From Christensenella sp036660175 (lineage in GTDB: Bacteria; Bacillota; Clostridia; Christensenellales; Christensenellaceae), in contig JAVXBD010000068.1 in NCBI GenBank assembly GCA_036660175.1, positions 1-7,159 on the forward strand: 7,159 bases of DNA, given 5' to 3'. Numbering within the stretch: position 1 is the stretch's first letter; the number at the start of each line of letters is the position of its first letter. The notes under the pieces are model-generated. The model was not told the DNA's origin. It ran no database searches and saw only the letters and a list, made by a program, of their open reading frames with translations. Below are positions 6,661-7,159 of the stretch, piece after piece. The position numbers and the translations under genes are program-made.

Positions 6661-6825
6661 TGCGTTCTTGGTCGCTATGCGATAACAAGGAATCTGGTGA
6701 AAATCCAGAGCTGCGAATCACAACTGTAAACGCTGACGAGAAAACGATAAACCACTGTCTGTAAGAGAATGGGAAGGTGTTTTTTAGGAAGAAGCGTAAG
6801 CCAGTAGACTTACCATGTACGTACT
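6661..6825 (+). promoter_or_regulatory. Cobalamin riboswitch aptamer
   Basis: Elements of the cobalamin riboswitch appear in order: GGTCGC with a small GCG hairpin (6670-6684), AAGGAATCTGGTGAAAATCC (6687-6706) with its CTGG/CCAG stem, GAGCTGC, ACAACTGTAA (6720-6729), CCACTGTC (6752-6759) opposite GGGAAGGTG (6771-6779), and GAAGCGTAAGCCAGTAGACT (6791-6810), which contains the B12 box AGCCAGTAGACTTACC (6799-6814). TGGT (6669-6672) can close the aptamer with ACCA (6812-6815). In this class, cobalamin binding lowers expression of downstream genes, usually for cobamide or cobalt uptake or synthesis. The variant bases GGAA for GGGAA and TAGACT for GAGACC are within what I would expect of a divergent member. 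Confidence 0.92.
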
Positions 6826-6833
6826 GTATCCGT

Positions 6834-6857
6834 TATTCTTGGGTTGTTTGAAGAATA
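6834..6857 (+). promoter_or_regulatory. Expression-platform hairpin that can sequester the antiterminator
   Basis: TATTCTT (6834-6840) pairs with AAGAATA (6851-6857), 7 perfect base pairs. The 10-base loop (6841-6850) contains GGTTGTTT (6842-6849). That same segment is perfectly complementary to AAACAACC (6891-6898), which includes the 5' arm of the terminator. The loop segment can therefore act as antiterminator when free, and this hairpin may hold it back, either alone or as the loop that contacts the aptamer in this riboswitch class. Confidence 0.65.
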
Positions 6858-6893
6858 CTATGCAATTATTTTGTGAATAAATTTTTGTAAAAA

Positions 6894-6916
6894 CAACCGT
6901 TATGGTTGCTTTTTTT
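6894..6916 (+). terminator. Riboswitch-controlled intrinsic terminator
   Basis: CAACC (6894-6898), loop GTTAT and GGTTG (6904-6908) form a 5-bp stem, followed by C and seven T (6910-6916). Flanking A and T bases can lengthen the stem. It lies about 70 bases after the aptamer and 43 before the start codon, as expected for transcriptional control by cobalamin. Pairing of 6842-6849 with 6891-6898 would destroy it. Confidence 0.85.
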
Positions 6917-6958
6917 ATAGCGAATTAAAAAATACTAAAAAACTGTAGGAGGAAGAAA

Positions 6959-7159
6959 ATGAAGAATATAAAAAAATTAGTAGCGATGTTAATAGCAGTG
7001 GTGATGCTGCTTGGAATTATTCCGACGGCAGGGTTGGCACAAGCAGAGCCAAGTATGCAAAATGTGCAGTCGGCAATGGACACAAGCACACAGCCAACGG
7101 CAAGCCCAAGCACACAGCCAACGGCAAGCCCAAGCACACAGCCAACGGCAAGTCCAAGC
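6959..7159 (+). CDS. Exported repeat-bearing protein under cobalamin control (5' part only)
   Basis: The first 67 codons of a gene that runs off the window. Residues 1-28 are a clear signal peptide: the basic MKNIKK, a hydrophobic core (LVAMLIAVVMLLGII) and a likely cleavage site around GLAQA-EP. After about 15 residues the chain becomes repeats of STQPTASP (from residue 43), a Thr/Ser/Pro-rich stretch typical of cell-surface linkers or spacers. AGGAGG (6947-6952) lies 6 bases before ATG 6959. The riboswitch directly upstream makes a role in cobamide or cobalt capture likely. One candidate is a DUF4430/transcobalamin-like surface cobamide-binding protein, but no functional domain is inside the window and this is inference. 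Lipoprotein is unlikely: there is no lipobox cysteine in the visible part. Confidence 0.88.
   Translation, partial: MKNIKKLVAMLIAVVMLLGIIPTAGLAQAEPSMQNVQSAMDTSTQPTASPSTQPTASPSTQPTASPS
7085..7159 (+). repeat. In-frame 24-bp tandem repeat
   Basis: The unit AGCACACAGCCAACGGCAAG plus CCCA (24 bp, eight codons, STQPTASP) occurs at 7085-7108, 7109-7132 and 7133-7156, and a fourth begins at 7157. The first two copies are identical and the third differs at one synonymous base (AGC to AGT). The near-identity suggests recent expansion and likely copy-number variation between strains; each step preserves the frame. Confidence 0.95.

Noticed and set aside
6925..7137. Minus-strand 70-residue frame with GLAVGCVL repeats
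   Set aside because: It is the antisense shadow of the tandem repeat and signal-peptide region of the real plus-strand gene.
7085..7159. CRISPR array
   Set aside because: The repeats are directly adjacent without spacers and stay in frame within a coding sequence.

Overview
This is a 7.2-kb stretch of AT-rich bacterial chromosome. Strong AGGAGG-type ribosome binding sites, consensus sigma-A-like promoters, an anaerobe-type rubredoxin/rubrerythrin/ferredoxin set, a cobalamin riboswitch and a signal-peptide protein with a Ser/Thr/Pro-rich repeat all suggest an anaerobic Firmicute, most likely a Clostridia member. The genus cannot be read from the window.

Layout. Bases 1-219 hold no gene I can support. 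A minus-strand operon follows, read from about 1935 down to about 215. It encodes a NifX/NifB-like protein with a His/Cys-rich tail (1908-1501), a protein with a rubredoxin domain at each end and a rubrerythrin-like helical middle (1451-810), and a 4Fe-4S ferredoxin-type protein with a long helical tail (808-320). A TTGACA-17-TAGAAT promoter (1965-1970/1942-1947) starts it and a hairpin terminator (220-244) ends it. From the same divergent regulatory region (1909-2118), which contains a perfect 7-bp inverted repeat, a TTGATA-17-TATAAT promoter drives a 1056-residue membrane-bound diguanylate cyclase (2119-5289). Its order is TM - dCache sensor - TM - PAS - PAS - GGDEF - GAF - Cys-bearing PAS-like. 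Both the GGDEF motif and the RxxD product-inhibition site are intact.

The 478-nt gap at 5290-5767 has no supportable gene but contains a long imperfect hairpin (5458-5516) and looks like a possible dispersed intergenic element. Next comes a ThuA-like protein (5768-6508) that ends at a strong terminator (6526-6556).

The last 600 bases hold a cobalamin riboswitch (about 6661-6825). Its expression platform shows mutually exclusive helices: a loop hairpin at 6834-6857, an antiterminator 6842-6849/6891-6898 and a terminator 6894-6916. It lies upstream of an exported protein (6959 to beyond the window end) that begins with a signal peptide followed by in-frame 24-bp tandem repeats encoding STQPTASP.

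How they work together. The minus-strand operon plausibly serves iron or iron-sulfur handling and redox or oxidative-stress defence. The diguanylate cyclase is a separate signalling gene that would turn an extracellular cue into c-di-GMP. The riboswitch-controlled exported protein is best explained as part of cobamide or cobalt acquisition at the cell surface. The strongest leads are the B12-controlled repeat-bearing surface protein, the NifX/rubredoxin/ferredoxin operon with its atypical cysteine spacing, and the hairpin-bearing intergenic element.
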